DNA from: Pseudomonas fulva
GTDB lineage: Bacteria > Pseudomonadota > Gammaproteobacteria > Pseudomonadales > Pseudomonadaceae
Direction: 5' to 3'
Assembly: GCF_015680705.1 (NCBI RefSeq)
Contig: NZ_JADNYP010000003.1
Coordinates: 1-64,000 of the forward strand
Length of the DNA: 64,000 nt
Numbering within the stretch: the first letter of the stretch is position 1; every line of letters starts with the position of its first letter. Positions 29,191 through 37,289 of the stretch are shown here, one piece after another. A program made the position numbers and the translations under genes. The notes under the pieces were generated by a model, which saw only the letters and a list, made by a program, of their open reading frames with translations, made no database searches and had not been told where the DNA came from.

Positions 29191-31409
29191 CAGTACAAAT
29201 CGACCGGATCGACATCCAGCGACCAGCGGACCTGCCGTCCCGAAGGCATCTGCTCGAGTTCAAGCAGCCAGGCGCCAAGCAGGCGATGTAAAGGTGCGCG
29301 GGCGCTGGCCTGCAACAGGAACTGGGCACGGTAGCGACCGGCACGACGCTCCATCGGCGCCGGGACCGGGCCGAGCAGTTCGATTCCGCTGGCGCCTTGT
29401 TCGGCCAGCAGGCGCTGCGCCGCGTTGCAGGCTTCGTCCAGAAAGCCTTCGGCCTGACCAGGCTTGTGCGCTTCGGCACGCAGCAGGGCCAGATGGGAAA
29501 AAGGTGGAAGGCCCGCAGCCCGGCGCTCGCTGATCGCCTGTTCGGCGAAGGCGAAATAGCCCTGCTCGGTCAGCTGGACCAACAAAGGGTGCTCGGCCAG
29601 GTGCGTCTGCACGATGACCTTGCCGGGCTCTTCGGCCCGTCCGGCGCGGCCGGCGACCTGGACGATCATCTGCGCCATGCGCTCGCTGGCGCGGAAATCG
29701 CCGGAGAACAGGCCGCCATCGGCGTCCAGCACTGCTACCAGGGTGACGCGCGGAAAGTGGTGACCCTTGGCCAGCATCTGGGTGCCGACCAGGATGCACG
29801 GCTGGCCGCGCTGGATGGTGGCGAACAGTTGCTGCATGGCATCCTTGCGCGCGGTGCTGTCTCGGTCCACGCGCAGCACGGGGTAATCGGGGAACAGCGT
29901 GGCCAGGCGCTCCTCGGCGCGTTCGGTGCCAGCGCCGACCGGACGCAGGTCGACGTGGTCGCACTGTGGGCATTGCCGTGGAATCCGTTCCTCATGGCCA
30001 CAGTGATGGCAGCGCAGCACGCCGGAGCGCTGGTGCACGGTCATGCGCGCATCGCAGCGCGGGCACTCGCAAAGCCAGCCGCAATCGTGGCAGAGCAAGG
30101 TGGGCGCAAAGCCGCGTCGATTGAGAAACACCAGCACCTGCTGGCCGGCGGCCAAGGTCTGCCCGATCGCCTGCTGCAACGGGCCGCTGATGCCGCTGTC
30201 CAGCGGCCTGCTCTTCACATCCAGGCGCAGGAAGCGCGGCTGACGGGCACCGCCGGCACGCTGGTTCATGCGCAACAGCCCGTAGCGGCCGCAGTGGGCA
30301 TTGTGCAGGCTTTCCAGCGACGGAGTCGCCGAACCCAGGAGGATGGGAATGCCCTCCTGTCGAGCACGCACCAGTGCCAGGTCCCGGGCATGGTAGCGCA
30401 GGCCTTCCTGCTGTTTATAGGAGCTGTCGTGCTCTTCGTCGATGATGATCAGCCCGGGATGCTTCATGGGCGTGAACAGTGCCGATCGCGTGCCGATGAT
30501 GATGTCTGCCTCGCCGTCGCGGGCCGCGAGCCAGGCGTCCAGGCGCTCACGATCATTGACCGCCGAATGCAGCAGGGCGATGCGGGCGTTGAAGCGCTGT
30601 TCGAAGCGCGCCAGAGTCTGCGGGCCGAGGTTGATTTCCGGAATCAGGATCAATGCCTGCTTGCCGGCCTCCAAGGTTTCGCGGATCAGTTGCAGGTAGA
30701 CCTCGGTCTTGCCGCTCCCGGTGACGCCTGCCAGCAGAAACGCCTGGAAGCCGCCGAAGGCCGAGCGCACCGCATTGAACGCGGCGCGTTGCTCGTCATT
30801 GAGCGGCAGTTCCGGCTGCGCCAGCCAGTGTTCGTGGCGAGGCGCCGGCAGATGGCGCCGCACCTCGACCGCCACCAGCTCCTTGGCCAGCAGCAAATCG
30901 AGGCTGTCCTTGTTCAGGCCCAGCTTGCCGAGCAGGGCATGGGCTACCCCATGGGGGTGCTGGCTCAAGGTACGCAAGGCTTCGCGCTGGCGAGGTGCCC
31001 GTGCCATACGTGGGTCGTCCAGGCGCGCGCCTGGCGCCACTTGCCAGAAACGGTCCTGGCGCATCTGTGCCGGTTCGCCTTGGCGCAGCAGGGTCGGCAA
31101 GGCCCAGTTGAGCGTGTCGCCCAGGCTGTGCTGGTAATACTGGGCCGTCCACAGGCACAGCTTGAGCAGGGAAGCCGGCATCGGCGAGGTGGAGTCGAGC
31201 ACGGCGACGGCGGGCCTGAGCTTGTCGGCGGGCACCTCGCTGGTATCGCACACCTCGATCAGCACGCCGATCAGCTCTCGGCGACCGAAGGGCACGCGCA
31301 GGCGCATGCCCGGAGCAAGCGAATGACTTGCCGTGCCCGCTGGCGCCCGGTAGTCGAACAGACGGCGCAGGGGCGAAGGCAGGGCGAGGCGCAGGATGAC
31401 GTCGGACAC
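29190..31409 (-). CDS. priA: primosomal replication restart helicase PriA
   Basis: A 739-residue helicase that reloads the replisome at stalled forks. The N-terminal DNA-binding part starts VILRLALPSPLRRLFDYRAP. Walker A is LLAGVTGSGKTEVYLQ, the DEAH-type box is IIIDEEHDSSYKQ, and the zinc region has CHDCGWLCECPRCDARMTVH then CHHCGHEERIPRQCPQC. GRAGRAEEPGKVIVQT is motif VI. The start is taken as GTG at 31409-31407, which gives the standard 739 residues; an in-frame TTG ten codons earlier is the alternative. Confidence 0.96.
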   Translation of the reverse strand: MSDVILRLALPSPLRRLFDYRAPAGTASHSLAPGMRLRVPFGRRELIGVLIEVCDTSEVPADKLRPAVAVLDSTSPMPASLLKLCLWTAQYYQHSLGDTLNWALPTLLRQGEPAQMRQDRFWQVAPGARLDDPRMARAPRQREALRTLSQHPHGVAHALLGKLGLNKDSLDLLLAKELVAVEVRRHLPAPRHEHWLAQPELPLNDEQRAAFNAVRSAFGGFQAFLLAGVTGSGKTEVYLQLIRETLEAGKQALILIPEINLGPQTLARFEQRFNARIALLHSAVNDRERLDAWLAARDGEADIIIGTRSALFTPMKHPGLIIIDEEHDSSYKQQEGLRYHARDLALVRARQEGIPILLGSATPSLESLHNAHCGRYGLLRMNQRAGGARQPRFLRLDVKSRPLDSGISGPLQQAIGQTLAAGQQVLVFLNRRGFAPTLLCHDCGWLCECPRCDARMTVHQRSGVLRCHHCGHEERIPRQCPQCDHVDLRPVGAGTERAEERLATLFPDYPVLRVDRDSTARKDAMQQLFATIQRGQPCILVGTQMLAKGHHFPRVTLVAVLDADGGLFSGDFRASERMAQMIVQVAGRAGRAEEPGKVIVQTHLAEHPLLVQLTEQGYFAFAEQAISERRAAGLPPFSHLALLRAEAHKPGQAEGFLDEACNAAQRLLAEQGASGIELLGPVPAPMERRAGRYRAQFLLQASARAPLHRLLGAWLLELEQMPSGRQVRWSLDVDPVDLY

Positions 31410-31474
31410 GCGGCAATCTCTGAAGGGGCGGTAGCCCAAGCGAGCCTAGCACGACGGTCGGTGGGTGCGAAAAC

Positions 31475-31502
31475 TTGCGCTCGAGCGCGGCTCTGTTATT
31501 AT
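31475..31502 (+). promoter_or_regulatory. candidate promoter of rpmE
   Basis: TTGCGC (31475-31480), a 16-base spacer and TATTAT (31497-31502), about 70 bases before rpmE. The -10 is close to TATAAT in an otherwise GC-rich stretch. The priA start lies on the other strand 66 bases to the left. Confidence 0.5.
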
Positions 31503-31570
31503 TCGCCGCCTGATTCCGTGCGGTATTCAACAATGGTGTTGGATGGCGGCACGCAGCCGAGGAAGTGACC

Positions 31571-31786
31571 ATGAAAGCAGATATTCATCCGAATTACGAA
31601 GTCGTAGCAGTCACCTGCAGCTGCGGCAACAAGTTCGAAACCCGTTCGACCCTGGCCAAGCCGCTGGCGATCGACGTGTGCTCGCAGTGCCACCCGTTCT
31701 ACACCGGCAAGCAGAAAGTCCTGGACACCGGTGGCCGCGTCCAGAAGTTCGCCGACCGCTTCGGCATGTTCGGTACCAAGAAGTAA
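31571..31786 (+). CDS. rpmE: 50S ribosomal protein L31 (zinc-binding form)
   Basis: A 71-residue L31 of the C+ type. It has the zinc ligands CSC near residue 16-18 and [11 protein letters not shown] near 37-40, and starts [12 protein letters not shown]. The zinc form contrasts with the zinc-free paralogue made in zinc starvation; no paralogue is in this window. AGGAAGTG upstream is the ribosome site. A strong intrinsic terminator begins 45 bases after the stop, but inside the next reading frame. Confidence 0.98.
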   Translation: MKADIHPNYEVVAVTCSCGNKFETRSTLAKPLAIDVCSQCHPFYTGKQKVLDTGGRVQKFADRFGMFGTKK

Positions 31787-31788
31787 GC

Positions 31789-32604
31789 ATGCACATGGCG
31801 AAACCTTCGGGATTCGCATGGCTGTCGAAGAAGGCGCCCCTTGTGGGCGCCTTTTTCATGGGCGCGATCTGGCATGCGTCGGCCCATGCGCATTGTCCCG
31901 TGCCGGCCAAGGCGCAGCAGGCCGCGGTTCGCCAGGTGGTCGATGGCGATACCTTGCGTCTGGCCGATGGTCGCAGCGTTCGCCTGATCGGCATCAATGC
32001 GCCGGAAGTCGGCCGCAGGGGACAGGCCGGCGAACCTTATGCCGAGGCTGCGCGGCGTCGGCTGCAAGCGTTGGTAAGAGCCAGCGATGGTCGTGTCGGC
32101 CTGGTATTGGGCCGACAGGCGAAGGATCACTATGGCCGAACCCTCGCGCATGTATATGGACGCGAAGGTGACAATTTCGAGGCGCGTCTGCTGGCCGAGG
32201 GGCTGGCCTACCAGGTTGCCCTGGCGCCGAACCTTGCCCTCGTCGACTGCCAGCGCCAGGCCGAGCGCCAGGCTCGGCAGGCGCGCCTGGGGCTATGGCG
32301 ACACGCCCCGGTACGGCGAGCCACAAGCATCATGCGCCCGGGGTTCGCGCTGGTCGCAGGGCGTGTCGGCAGCATCGAGCGCAATCGTGGCGGGACCTGG
32401 CTGGAGCTCGATGGTCATCTGACCGTGCATATACCGGCAGGCCAGCAGCGCCGGTTTCCGGCTGGTTTCTTCGATCGCCTCCAGGGCCGCACGATGGAAG
32501 TCCGTGGCTGGGTGCGCGAGCGCGGCACGACGGCCGCGCGCCGAGGGAAAAGGCCGCGCTGGCTGGTTTCCGTCAGCGACCCGGTCATGTTGCAACGACA
32601 TTGA
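31789..32604 (+). CDS. exported thermonuclease-like (SNase/TNase) protein
   Basis: A 271-residue protein. A signal peptide (basic KPSGFAWLSKK, then a hydrophobic run ending WHASAHA) precedes a staphylococcal-nuclease domain (about 45-165). Visible SNase motifs are VVDGDTLRLADGRSVRLIGINAPE (shown here as two parts, DGDT and RLIGINAPE), DHYGRTLAHVY and LLAEGLAYQ. These supply the Arg-Glu-Arg type catalytic set and calcium-binding Asp. A further beta-rich domain of about 90 residues follows. The start lies 2 bases after the rpmE stop. Codons about 15-23 form the rpmE terminator hairpin. An alternative ATG at 31858, just after the hairpin, would lack the signal peptide. Confidence 0.8.
   Translation: MHMAKPSGFAWLSKKAPLVGAFFMGAIWHASAHAHCPVPAKAQQAAVRQVVDGDTLRLADGRSVRLIGINAPEVGRRGQAGEPYAEAARRRLQALVRASDGRVGLVLGRQAKDHYGRTLAHVYGREGDNFEARLLAEGLAYQVALAPNLALVDCQRQAERQARQARLGLWRHAPVRRATSIMRPGFALVAGRVGSIERNRGGTWLELDGHLTVHIPAGQQRRFPAGFFDRLQGRTMEVRGWVRERGTTAARRGKRPRWLVSVSDPVMLQRH
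31831..31856 (+). terminator. perfect intrinsic terminator inside the nuclease signal-peptide codons
   Basis: AAGGCGCCC (31831-31839), loop CTTGT, GGGCGCCTT (31845-31853), then TTT and C. It has a 9-base perfect stem plus an uninterrupted run of five T (31852-31856). It begins 45 bases after the rpmE stop, the right place to end the rpmE transcript. It overlaps the open frame of the thermonuclease-like gene, where it encodes the segment KKAPLVGAFF. Confidence 0.85.
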
Positions 32605-32780
32605 GCCTGCCGCGCGGCGAGCGCAACGGTCGTTGCGAAAGCGCGTTGCGCCTGGCCAGATATAGCGTAAAGTCGTAGGCAACAGGCCTTGACACAAGTG
32701 ACCGGGCAGTCTTGTCGCTATTCGGCTCTTTGCGTATCCTCGGCGGTCCGTCAGAACAGTCCAATAGCGGAATGCCCATC

Positions 32781-34049
32781 ATGTCAGATCTAAAAACCGC
32801 CGCTCTCGAATACCACGCCCATCCCCGTCCGGGGAAACTGAGCGTCGAACTCACCAAGCCGACCGCCACCGCGCGCGATCTTTCCCTGGCCTACAGCCCA
32901 GGCGTCGCCGAGCCCGTGCGCGAGATCGGTCGCGATCCGGAGCTGGCCTACAAGTACACCGGCAAGGGCAACCTGGTCGCCGTCATCTCCGACGGCACCG
33001 CCATCCTCGGCCTGGGCAACCTTGGTCCGCTGGCCTCCAAGCCGGTCATGGAGGGCAAGGGTGTTCTGTTCAAGCGCTTCGCCGGTGTCGACGTCTTCGA
33101 CATCGAAGTCGATGCCGAAAGCCCGCAGGCGTTCATCGACACCGTCAAGCGCATTTCCATCACGTTCGGCGGCATCAACCTGGAAGACATCAAGGCGCCA
33201 GAGTGCTTCGAGATCGAGCGCACCCTGATCGAGCAGTGCGACATCCCGGTGTTCCACGATGACCAGCACGGCACCGCCATCGTCACCGCGGCGGGCATGA
33301 TCAACGCGCTGGAAATCGCCGGCAAGACCCTGGACGAGGCGAAGATCGTCTGCCTGGGCGCCGGGGCCGCGGCCATTTCCTGCATGAAGCTGCTGGTCAG
33401 CATGGGCGCCAAGGTCGAGAACATCTTCATGATCGACCGCAACGGCGTGATCCATGCCGGCCGTGACGACCTCAACCAGTACAAGGCCCAGTTCGCCCAC
33501 GCCACCGACAAGCGCACCCTGGCCGATGCCCTGCAAGGCGCCGATGTGTTCGTCGGCCTGTCCGGCCCGAACCTGCTCAGCGCCGAAGGGCTCAAGTCCA
33601 TGGCGGCCAACCCGATCGTGTTCGCCTGCTCGAACCCGGATCCGGAAATCAAGCCGGAGCTGGCGCACGAAACCCGCAATGACGTGATCATGGCCACCGG
33701 TCGTTCCGACTATCCGAACCAGGTCAACAACGTGCTGGGCTTCCCGTTCATCTTCCGTGGCGCCTTGGACGTACGCGCCAAGCGCATCAACGAAGAGATG
33801 AAGATCGCAGCGGCCGTGGCCCTCAAGGACCTGGCCAAGCTGCCCGTGCCAAAGGAAGTCTGCGCTGCCTACAACGTCGAATCCCTGGAGTTCGGCCGCG
33901 AGTACATCATCCCCAAGCCGATGGATCCGCGCCTGATCACGGTGGTCTCGGACGCTGTAGCCAAGGCTGCGATCGAGTCCGGCGTCGCCACTCTGCCGTA
34001 TCCGCAGCACTATCCGCTCAAGAGCGTGGATGACGTGTTCAACGGCTGA
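32781..34049 (+). CDS. maeB: malic enzyme (malate dehydrogenase, oxaloacetate-decarboxylating), short form
   Basis: A 422-residue malic enzyme converting malate to pyruvate and CO2 with NAD(P)+. N-terminal ALEYHAHPRPGKLSV and DLSLAYSPGVAEPVREI are typical of the MaeB type. Also present are LGNLGPLASKPVMEGK, the malic-enzyme signature DDQHGTAIV, and the cofactor fold VCLGAGAAAISCMKLL. It lacks the phosphotransacetylase domain found on the roughly 760-residue MaeB enzymes. The ATG at 32781 is chosen from the family start MSDLKTAALEYH. A TTGACA lies 92 bases upstream without a clear -10. Confidence 0.93.
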   Translation: MSDLKTAALEYHAHPRPGKLSVELTKPTATARDLSLAYSPGVAEPVREIGRDPELAYKYTGKGNLVAVISDGTAILGLGNLGPLASKPVMEGKGVLFKRFAGVDVFDIEVDAESPQAFIDTVKRISITFGGINLEDIKAPECFEIERTLIEQCDIPVFHDDQHGTAIVTAAGMINALEIAGKTLDEAKIVCLGAGAAAISCMKLLVSMGAKVENIFMIDRNGVIHAGRDDLNQYKAQFAHATDKRTLADALQGADVFVGLSGPNLLSAEGLKSMAANPIVFACSNPDPEIKPELAHETRNDVIMATGRSDYPNQVNNVLGFPFIFRGALDVRAKRINEEMKIAAAVALKDLAKLPVPKEVCAAYNVESLEFGREYIIPKPMDPRLITVVSDAVAKAAIESGVATLPYPQHYPLKSVDDVFNG

Positions 34050-34072
34050 TCGGTGACCCTGTCGTGAAGAAA

Positions 34073-34098
34073 AGCCCCGGCTTGCGAAAGCCGGGGCT
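34073..34098 (+). terminator. stem of the maeB terminator, cut from its T-tract by an IS remnant
   Basis: AGCCCCGGCTT (34073-34083) pairs perfectly with AAGCCGGGGCT (34088-34098), an 11-base stem with a 4-base loop, 24 bases after the maeB stop. The left side continues as GAAA, which would pair with a T-run, but the sequence after the stem is AATGAG. The missing T-run (TTTTTCG) is found at 34587-34593, just beyond the IS remnant. Confidence 0.75.
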
Positions 34099-34119
34099 AA
34101 TGAGATGGTCACCCCGACC

Positions 34120-34153
34120 CCCTGCGAAGGCTACGCTTTCGCAGGGTGTTTTT
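34120..34153 (+). terminator. terminator in the left end of the IS remnant
   Basis: The stem CCTGCGAA (34121-34128) with TTCGCAGG (34138-34145), extendable by one pair outside and two inside, is followed by GTG and TTTTT (34149-34153). It would stop outside transcription from entering the transposase and now also backs up maeB termination. Confidence 0.6.
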
Positions 34154-34171
34154 AATTCGGAGACCATCACC

Positions 34172-34330
34172 ATGAGCGATTTGGCACTGGTCGGTATCGA
34201 CCTCGGCAAACACACCTTCCATCTGCACGGCCAGGACAAATCCGGTCATGAGCTGTTTCGCAAGAAGCTCTCACGGCAGCAGATGATGCGCTTCTTTGCC
34301 AACCTGCCTGCGTGCACCTTGAACGCCTGA
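34172..34330 (+). pseudogene. truncated IS110-family transposase (N-terminus only)
   Basis: 52 codons remain. MSDLALVGIDLGKHTFHLHG is the N-terminus of the RuvC-like DEDD domain of IS110/IS1111 transposases, including the first catalytic Asp (residue 10). Family likeness runs to about residue 48 (FFANLPACT) and stops abruptly; the frame then ends in LNA and a stop. The other DEDD residues and the C-terminal serine domain are missing, so it cannot work alone. Confidence 0.75.
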
Positions 34331-34380
34331 CCCTGCGGTTGTTGCTGTACAACGATTCACCTTTCAGGTTTTGCGATAGC

Positions 34381-34583
34381 TGAACAACAGATGACGTAAA
34401 CGGCCTACCGGCCTGGCGAAGATCCTGACATGAAAATCGGCTCTCGAAGCCGAGGGGCTTTTTAGGATCGTCAGGCGCGACTCTCATCATGGCGCGGGGC
34501 AAGCCCCAACTGGACGCCGGATAGATTTAAGCAAGCCAACCACTTCATCCGTTAATCAGTATTGCAAAAAATGGGGTGACCAT
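34381..34583 (+). ncRNA. possible IS1111-type guide (seek/bridge) RNA region
   Basis: The retained right-end non-coding part of the IS remnant. In the IS1111 subgroup the guide RNA is encoded between the transposase and the right end. Here there is GGCC-TACC-GGCC (34402-34413) and a hairpin TCGGCT (34437-34442) with AGCCGA (34448-34453). GGGGCTTTTT (34454-34463) follows, identical to the rebuilt insertion target across the junction. The same bases also look like an ordinary terminator, so this is a hypothesis. Confidence 0.25.
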
Positions 34584-34591
34584 AGATTTTT

Positions 34592-34679
34592 CGTTGATCA
34601 GACCCTGGCGCTCCCGGCGTGCTTGCGGCGCCATGGTGAGTGTTTGCAGGGCCGCTCCTACGACTCGCGGCCGCTCCCG
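34592..34679. other. spacer after the IS remnant with REP-like GGCCGCTCC motifs
   Basis: The rest of the 630-base gap between maeB and ponA. It contains GGGCCGCTCCTACGA (34649-34663) and CGGCCGCTCCCG (34668-34679). On the other strand these read as the GGAGCGGCC core common in P. putida-group REP sequences. They abut the ponA stop codon. Nothing coding is visible. Confidence 0.35.
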
Positions 34680-37121
34680 TCAGAACAGGTCCATCGGTGC
34701 GGCTTCGTCCGCCGGCAGCGGGCTGCCTGGCGCCACGCCGTTGCCCAGCTCGCTGGACGAAGGCGGCGAATCTTCGGCCTTGAACAGCTCGAAGTAGGCG
34801 TTGGGCGTCGAAGGCGTGGCGGCGCGTCCGCTGACCGGGTCGACGCGCAGGCTGAGGATACCTTCCGGCTCGGCTGGGGGATGGCTTGGCTTGTCCTTCA
34901 GCGCAGCGCCCATGAATTTCATCCAGATCGGCAGCGCCACGGTACCGCCGTACTCGCGACGACCCAGGGTCTCAGGCTGGTCGAAACCGGTCCAGACAGT
35001 GGTGATGTAGTCAGCGTTGTAGCCGGAGAACCAGGCATCCTTGGACTCGTTGGTGGTACCGGTCTTGCCTGCCAGGTCGTTGCGTCCGAGCGCCATGGCC
35101 CGGCGACCTGTGCCGCGCTTGATCACGTCCTGCAGCATGCTGGTAAGAATATAAGTGGTGCGCCCGTCGACGATGCGTTCGGCCACCTGTGGCGCTGCGG
35201 CTGGCTTGGCATCGGCCGGCATGGCCTCGCCTGGCAACTGGACACCGACAGGCTGCTCCGGCGCGGCGATGCCGGCCTGGTCCTGGTTGGCCTGTGGCAC
35301 GCGCGCGGGATTGGCCGTGAACAGGGTTTCGCCGGTACGGCTCTCGATCCGCTCGATCAGGTACGGGCTGATCTTGTAGCCACCATTGGCGAAGGTGCTC
35401 CAGCCGGTGGCGATCTCCATCGGAGTCAGGGTCGCGGTGCCCAGCGCCAGGGACAGGTTGCGTGGCAGGTCCTGCTTGTTGAAACCGAACTTGGCGATGT
35501 AGTCGATGGTACGGTCGACGCCCATCGATTGCAGCAGGCGGATCGACACCAGGTTGCGCGACTTGTACAGCGCCTCGCGCATGCGGATCGGGCCGAGGAA
35601 GGTGTTGGTGTCGTTCTTCGGGCGCCAGACCTTGTCCAGGTAGTCGTCGACGAAGACGATCGGGGCATCGTTGACCAGACTGGCTGCGGTATAGCCATTG
35701 TCCAGGGCCGCGCTGTAGATGAACGGCTTGAAACTCGAGCCGGGCTGGCGCTTGGCCTGCATGGCACGATTGTAGTTGCTCTGTTCGAAGGAGAAGCCGC
35801 CTACCAGGGCCCGAATGGCACCGTTGTAGGGATCGAGGGTCACCAGTGCGCTCTGCGCGCCTGGCACCTGGCTGAACTTCAAGGTGCCATCGGCCAAGCG
35901 CTGCAGGCGCACCAGGTCGCCGACCTCGGCGACATCGGCAGGCCCGCGTGGCACGCGCCCCAGGCTGTTGGTATTGATGAACGGTCGGGCCCACTTCATG
36001 GTTTCCCAGGCGACATGCTCCTGCTTGCCATCACGCATCAGTACCTGCAGGCCGGTCTTTTCCACCTGGGTGACGATGGCCGGCTCAAGCCCGCCGAGGC
36101 TGCGCTGCTTGTTCAGCGCCTGTTGCCAGGCTGCAATGTCCTTGCCCGGGAAGCGTGCCTCCGGGCCCCGGTAGCCGTGGCGCTCGTCGTAGCTGGCCAG
36201 GCCGTCGCGCACGGCATCGTTGGCCATTTCCTGCAGGTCGCTGGGCACCGTGGTGGTCACGCGAAAGCCTTCGGTGTAGGCGTCGCTGCCGTACCGGCCG
36301 ACCATCTCGGCGCGGGCCATTTCCGCGATCCAGGGCGCATTCACCTCGGGCGTTGGCACGTGATAGCTGGCATTGAGCGGTTCGGCCAGGGCGGCCTGGT
36401 AGCTGGCCTGATCGATCTTGCCGAGGCGGTACATGCGCCCCAGGATCCAGTCGCGACGCTCCTTGGCGCGGATCGGGTTGGCCAGCGGGTTGAAGCGCGA
36501 TGGCGCCTTGGGCAGCCCGGCGATCATCGCCATCTGCGCCAGGCTCACGTCACGGATCGACTTGCCATAGTAGACCTGCGCCGCTGCCTCGATACCGTAG
36601 GCGCGGTTGCCCAGGTAGATCTTGTTCACGTACAGCTCGAGGATTTCGTCCTTGGTCAGCTCGCGCTCGATCTGCAAGGCCAGGAGGATTTCCGTGGTCT
36701 TGCGCGAGAAGCTGCGCTCGCTGCTGAGGAAGAAGTTCTTCGCCACCTGCATGGTGATGGTACTGCCACCGGTCTGGATATGCCCCGACTTGAGCAGCTG
36801 GGTGGCGGCACGCATCAGGCTGCCCGGGTCGACGCCATAGTGATTGAGGAAATTGTCGTCTTCGGCTGACAGAAGCGCCTGTATGAACTGCGGGGGGATT
36901 TCCTCGAAGCGGATCGGCGAGCGACGCATTTCGCCGAACTCGGCGATCAGCTTGCCGTCGCTGCTGTAGACCCTCAGCGGGATCTGCAACTGGATGCTTC
37001 TGAGCGCGTCGACCGAGGGCAGGCTGGGACTAAGATAAAGGAAGGCACCGCTTACACCGAGTACCAGCGCGCAGATGACAGCGACGAAAGACCACCAGAA
37101 AAACTTCAGCAGGCGTATCAA
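34680..37121 (-). CDS. ponA: penicillin-binding protein 1A (bifunctional glycosyltransferase/transpeptidase)
   Basis: An 813-residue class A PBP. One N-terminal span (FFWWSFVAVICALVLGVSGA) is followed by a GT51 domain with EDDNFLNHYGVD and GGSTITMQVAKNFFL, then ILELYVNKIYLGNRAYG. An OB-like insert precedes the transpeptidase domain, whose motifs are SSFK (QPGSSFKPF), SxN (SRNLVS) and KTG (LAGKTGTTNESK). No ATG precedes the span. The likely start is TTG at 37121-37119 (reading M-I-RLLKFF). It is divergent from pilM; a TATAAT box lies upstream. Confidence 0.95.
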   Translation of the reverse strand: MIRLLKFFWWSFVAVICALVLGVSGAFLYLSPSLPSVDALRSIQLQIPLRVYSSDGKLIAEFGEMRRSPIRFEEIPPQFIQALLSAEDDNFLNHYGVDPGSLMRAATQLLKSGHIQTGGSTITMQVAKNFFLSSERSFSRKTTEILLALQIERELTKDEILELYVNKIYLGNRAYGIEAAAQVYYGKSIRDVSLAQMAMIAGLPKAPSRFNPLANPIRAKERRDWILGRMYRLGKIDQASYQAALAEPLNASYHVPTPEVNAPWIAEMARAEMVGRYGSDAYTEGFRVTTTVPSDLQEMANDAVRDGLASYDERHGYRGPEARFPGKDIAAWQQALNKQRSLGGLEPAIVTQVEKTGLQVLMRDGKQEHVAWETMKWARPFINTNSLGRVPRGPADVAEVGDLVRLQRLADGTLKFSQVPGAQSALVTLDPYNGAIRALVGGFSFEQSNYNRAMQAKRQPGSSFKPFIYSAALDNGYTAASLVNDAPIVFVDDYLDKVWRPKNDTNTFLGPIRMREALYKSRNLVSIRLLQSMGVDRTIDYIAKFGFNKQDLPRNLSLALGTATLTPMEIATGWSTFANGGYKISPYLIERIESRTGETLFTANPARVPQANQDQAGIAAPEQPVGVQLPGEAMPADAKPAAAPQVAERIVDGRTTYILTSMLQDVIKRGTGRRAMALGRNDLAGKTGTTNESKDAWFSGYNADYITTVWTGFDQPETLGRREYGGTVALPIWMKFMGAALKDKPSHPPAEPEGILSLRVDPVSGRAATPSTPNAYFELFKAEDSPPSSSELGNGVAPGSPLPADEAAPMDLF

Positions 37122-37190
37122 GGTTCTAGGGCGTCCAGGTTGAGGATTTAGGTTGCGCGCAATGGCCGGGCTCAGGAAAAAACGCTGGGC

Positions 37191-37196
37191 ATTATA
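37191..37196 (-). promoter_or_regulatory. consensus -10 box upstream of ponA
   Basis: On the minus strand this reads TATAAT, 70 bases before the proposed ponA TTG start. No good -35 is seen at 17 bases, so it may depend on an activator or an extended element. The pilM start on the other strand is 93 bases away. Confidence 0.45.
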
Positions 37197-37289
37197 AGCA
37201 TTTTTCACTCTGCCGGGTGACCGGCCGACGGGCACGCCTGTGCCACCGTCGGGCCATGCCGCCCGCGAAAAAACACGAGGAAAGCAGTC

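Larger units (their letters stand above)
34099..34586 (+). mobile_element. internally deleted IS110/IS1111-family element
   Basis: About 488 bases with both ends kept. Subterminal inverted repeats ATGGTCACCCC (34105-34115) and GGGGTGACCAT (34573-34583) match perfectly over 11 bases. They stand 6 and about 3 bases inside the inferred borders, as in the IS1111 subgroup. The left end has a hairpin-plus-T-run (34120-34153) and then the first codons of a transposase. About 250 non-coding bases form the right end. The middle and C-terminus of the transposase are gone. The borders are inferred from restoring the maeB terminator and could be off by a few bases. Confidence 0.7.

Noticed and set aside
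32689..32722. Perfect TTGACA as the maeB promoter
   Set aside because: No acceptable -10 lies 15-19 bases downstream; GCTATT is 22 bases away. It is not listed as a feature.
34331..34583. A C-terminal fragment of the transposase after the remnant
   Set aside because: All three plus frames were read and none gave IS110 C-terminal motifs; the stretch looks like the non-coding right end.
34623..36869. A 748-codon open frame opposite ponA
   Set aside because: Antisense shadow of a complete PBP1A gene; no motif seen.
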